Below, in pieces: positions 43,314 to 43,360 of a stretch of DNA of 43,360 nt. Positions within the stretch are counted from its first letter, which is position 1, and each line of letters begins with the position of its first letter. The translations under genes and the position numbers were made by a program. The stretch is taken from the NCBI GenBank assembly GCA_902496665.1, contig CABVBU010000028.1, positions 1-43,360 on the forward strand. Direction: 5' to 3'. The notes beneath the pieces were generated by a model. It worked only from the letters and a program-made list of their open reading frames with translations. It was not told the DNA's origin and did no database searches. This DNA is from an uncultured Clostridium sp. GTDB taxonomy: Bacteria > Bacillota > Clostridia > Lachnospirales > Lachnospiraceae.

Positions 43314-43360
43314 TTAGTCTTTGCAAATAACCTTTGAACCTTCACCATCAATTACAATTC
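43314..43360 (-). CDS. Possible C-terminal end of a gene entering from the right
   Basis: Fifteen codons before a TAA at 43314-43316 read through to the window edge and end IVIDGEGSKVICKD, a protein-like composition. The fragment is too short to identify, and chance cannot be excluded. Confidence 0.3.
   Translation of the reverse strand, partial: IVIDGEGSKVICKD

Overview
The window looks like a chromosomal segment of a moderately GC-rich, low-GC-phylum Clostridia, most likely a Lachnospiraceae-type gut anaerobe. This is inferred from gene content and style: a TagG/TagH-like surface-glycan exporter, UppP, a Csp-like subtilase, GltS and PutP symporters, strong AGGAG ribosome-binding sites, and short intergenic palindromic repeats. 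No plasmid, prophage, CRISPR or complete insertion sequence is visible.

Layout. (1) 1-803: two serine tRNA genes with a consensus promoter, plus a second consensus promoter firing out of the left edge into what looks like an rRNA leader. (2) 804-4592, minus strand: rimI, an 80-aa zinc-ribbon protein, rnz, tsaD and ispD (tRNA maturation, t6A modification, isoprenoid synthesis). (3) 4929-16142, minus strand: a surface-polysaccharide locus with a 1037-aa two-domain glycosyltransferase, a methyltransferase, a Wzm/Wzt-type ABC exporter, rfbC, a rhamnosyltransferase-like GT2, a Wzx-like flippase, UDP-galactopyranose mutase and an LspA-like peptidase. (4) 16404-25813: Csp-like subtilase, a ClpX with a very long charged linker, GltS, an HtrA protease, UppP, Ung and a degenerate sirtuin-like protein. 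(5) 26125-35979: a small helical protein, then an RND efflux operon (adaptor, pump, two TolC-like helical proteins) divergent from its likely OmpR-type two-component system. (6) 35989-43037, minus strand: YibE/F membrane protein, secreted metallophosphoesterase, ketopantoate-reductase-like enzyme, M20 amidohydrolase and a PutP symporter. A possible gene end touches the right edge.

Two things stand out. First, a family of small mobile elements is scattered between genes. Three full copies are each 133 bp, each built as three stem-loops and each bordered by an 8-bp direct repeat; 27-bp and internally deleted forms also occur, and some supply the stop codon of the preceding gene. A second, 88-bp palindrome family begins exactly at TAG stop codons and keeps its stem through compensatory change. 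Second, the RND efflux operon of an apparently single-membrane cell carries two TolC-like proteins that keep the helical-tip repeats but seem to lack the outer-membrane barrel. Its adaptor keeps the TolC-docking signature, and the promoter carries five 11-bp units phased like OmpR/PhoB-type binding sites.
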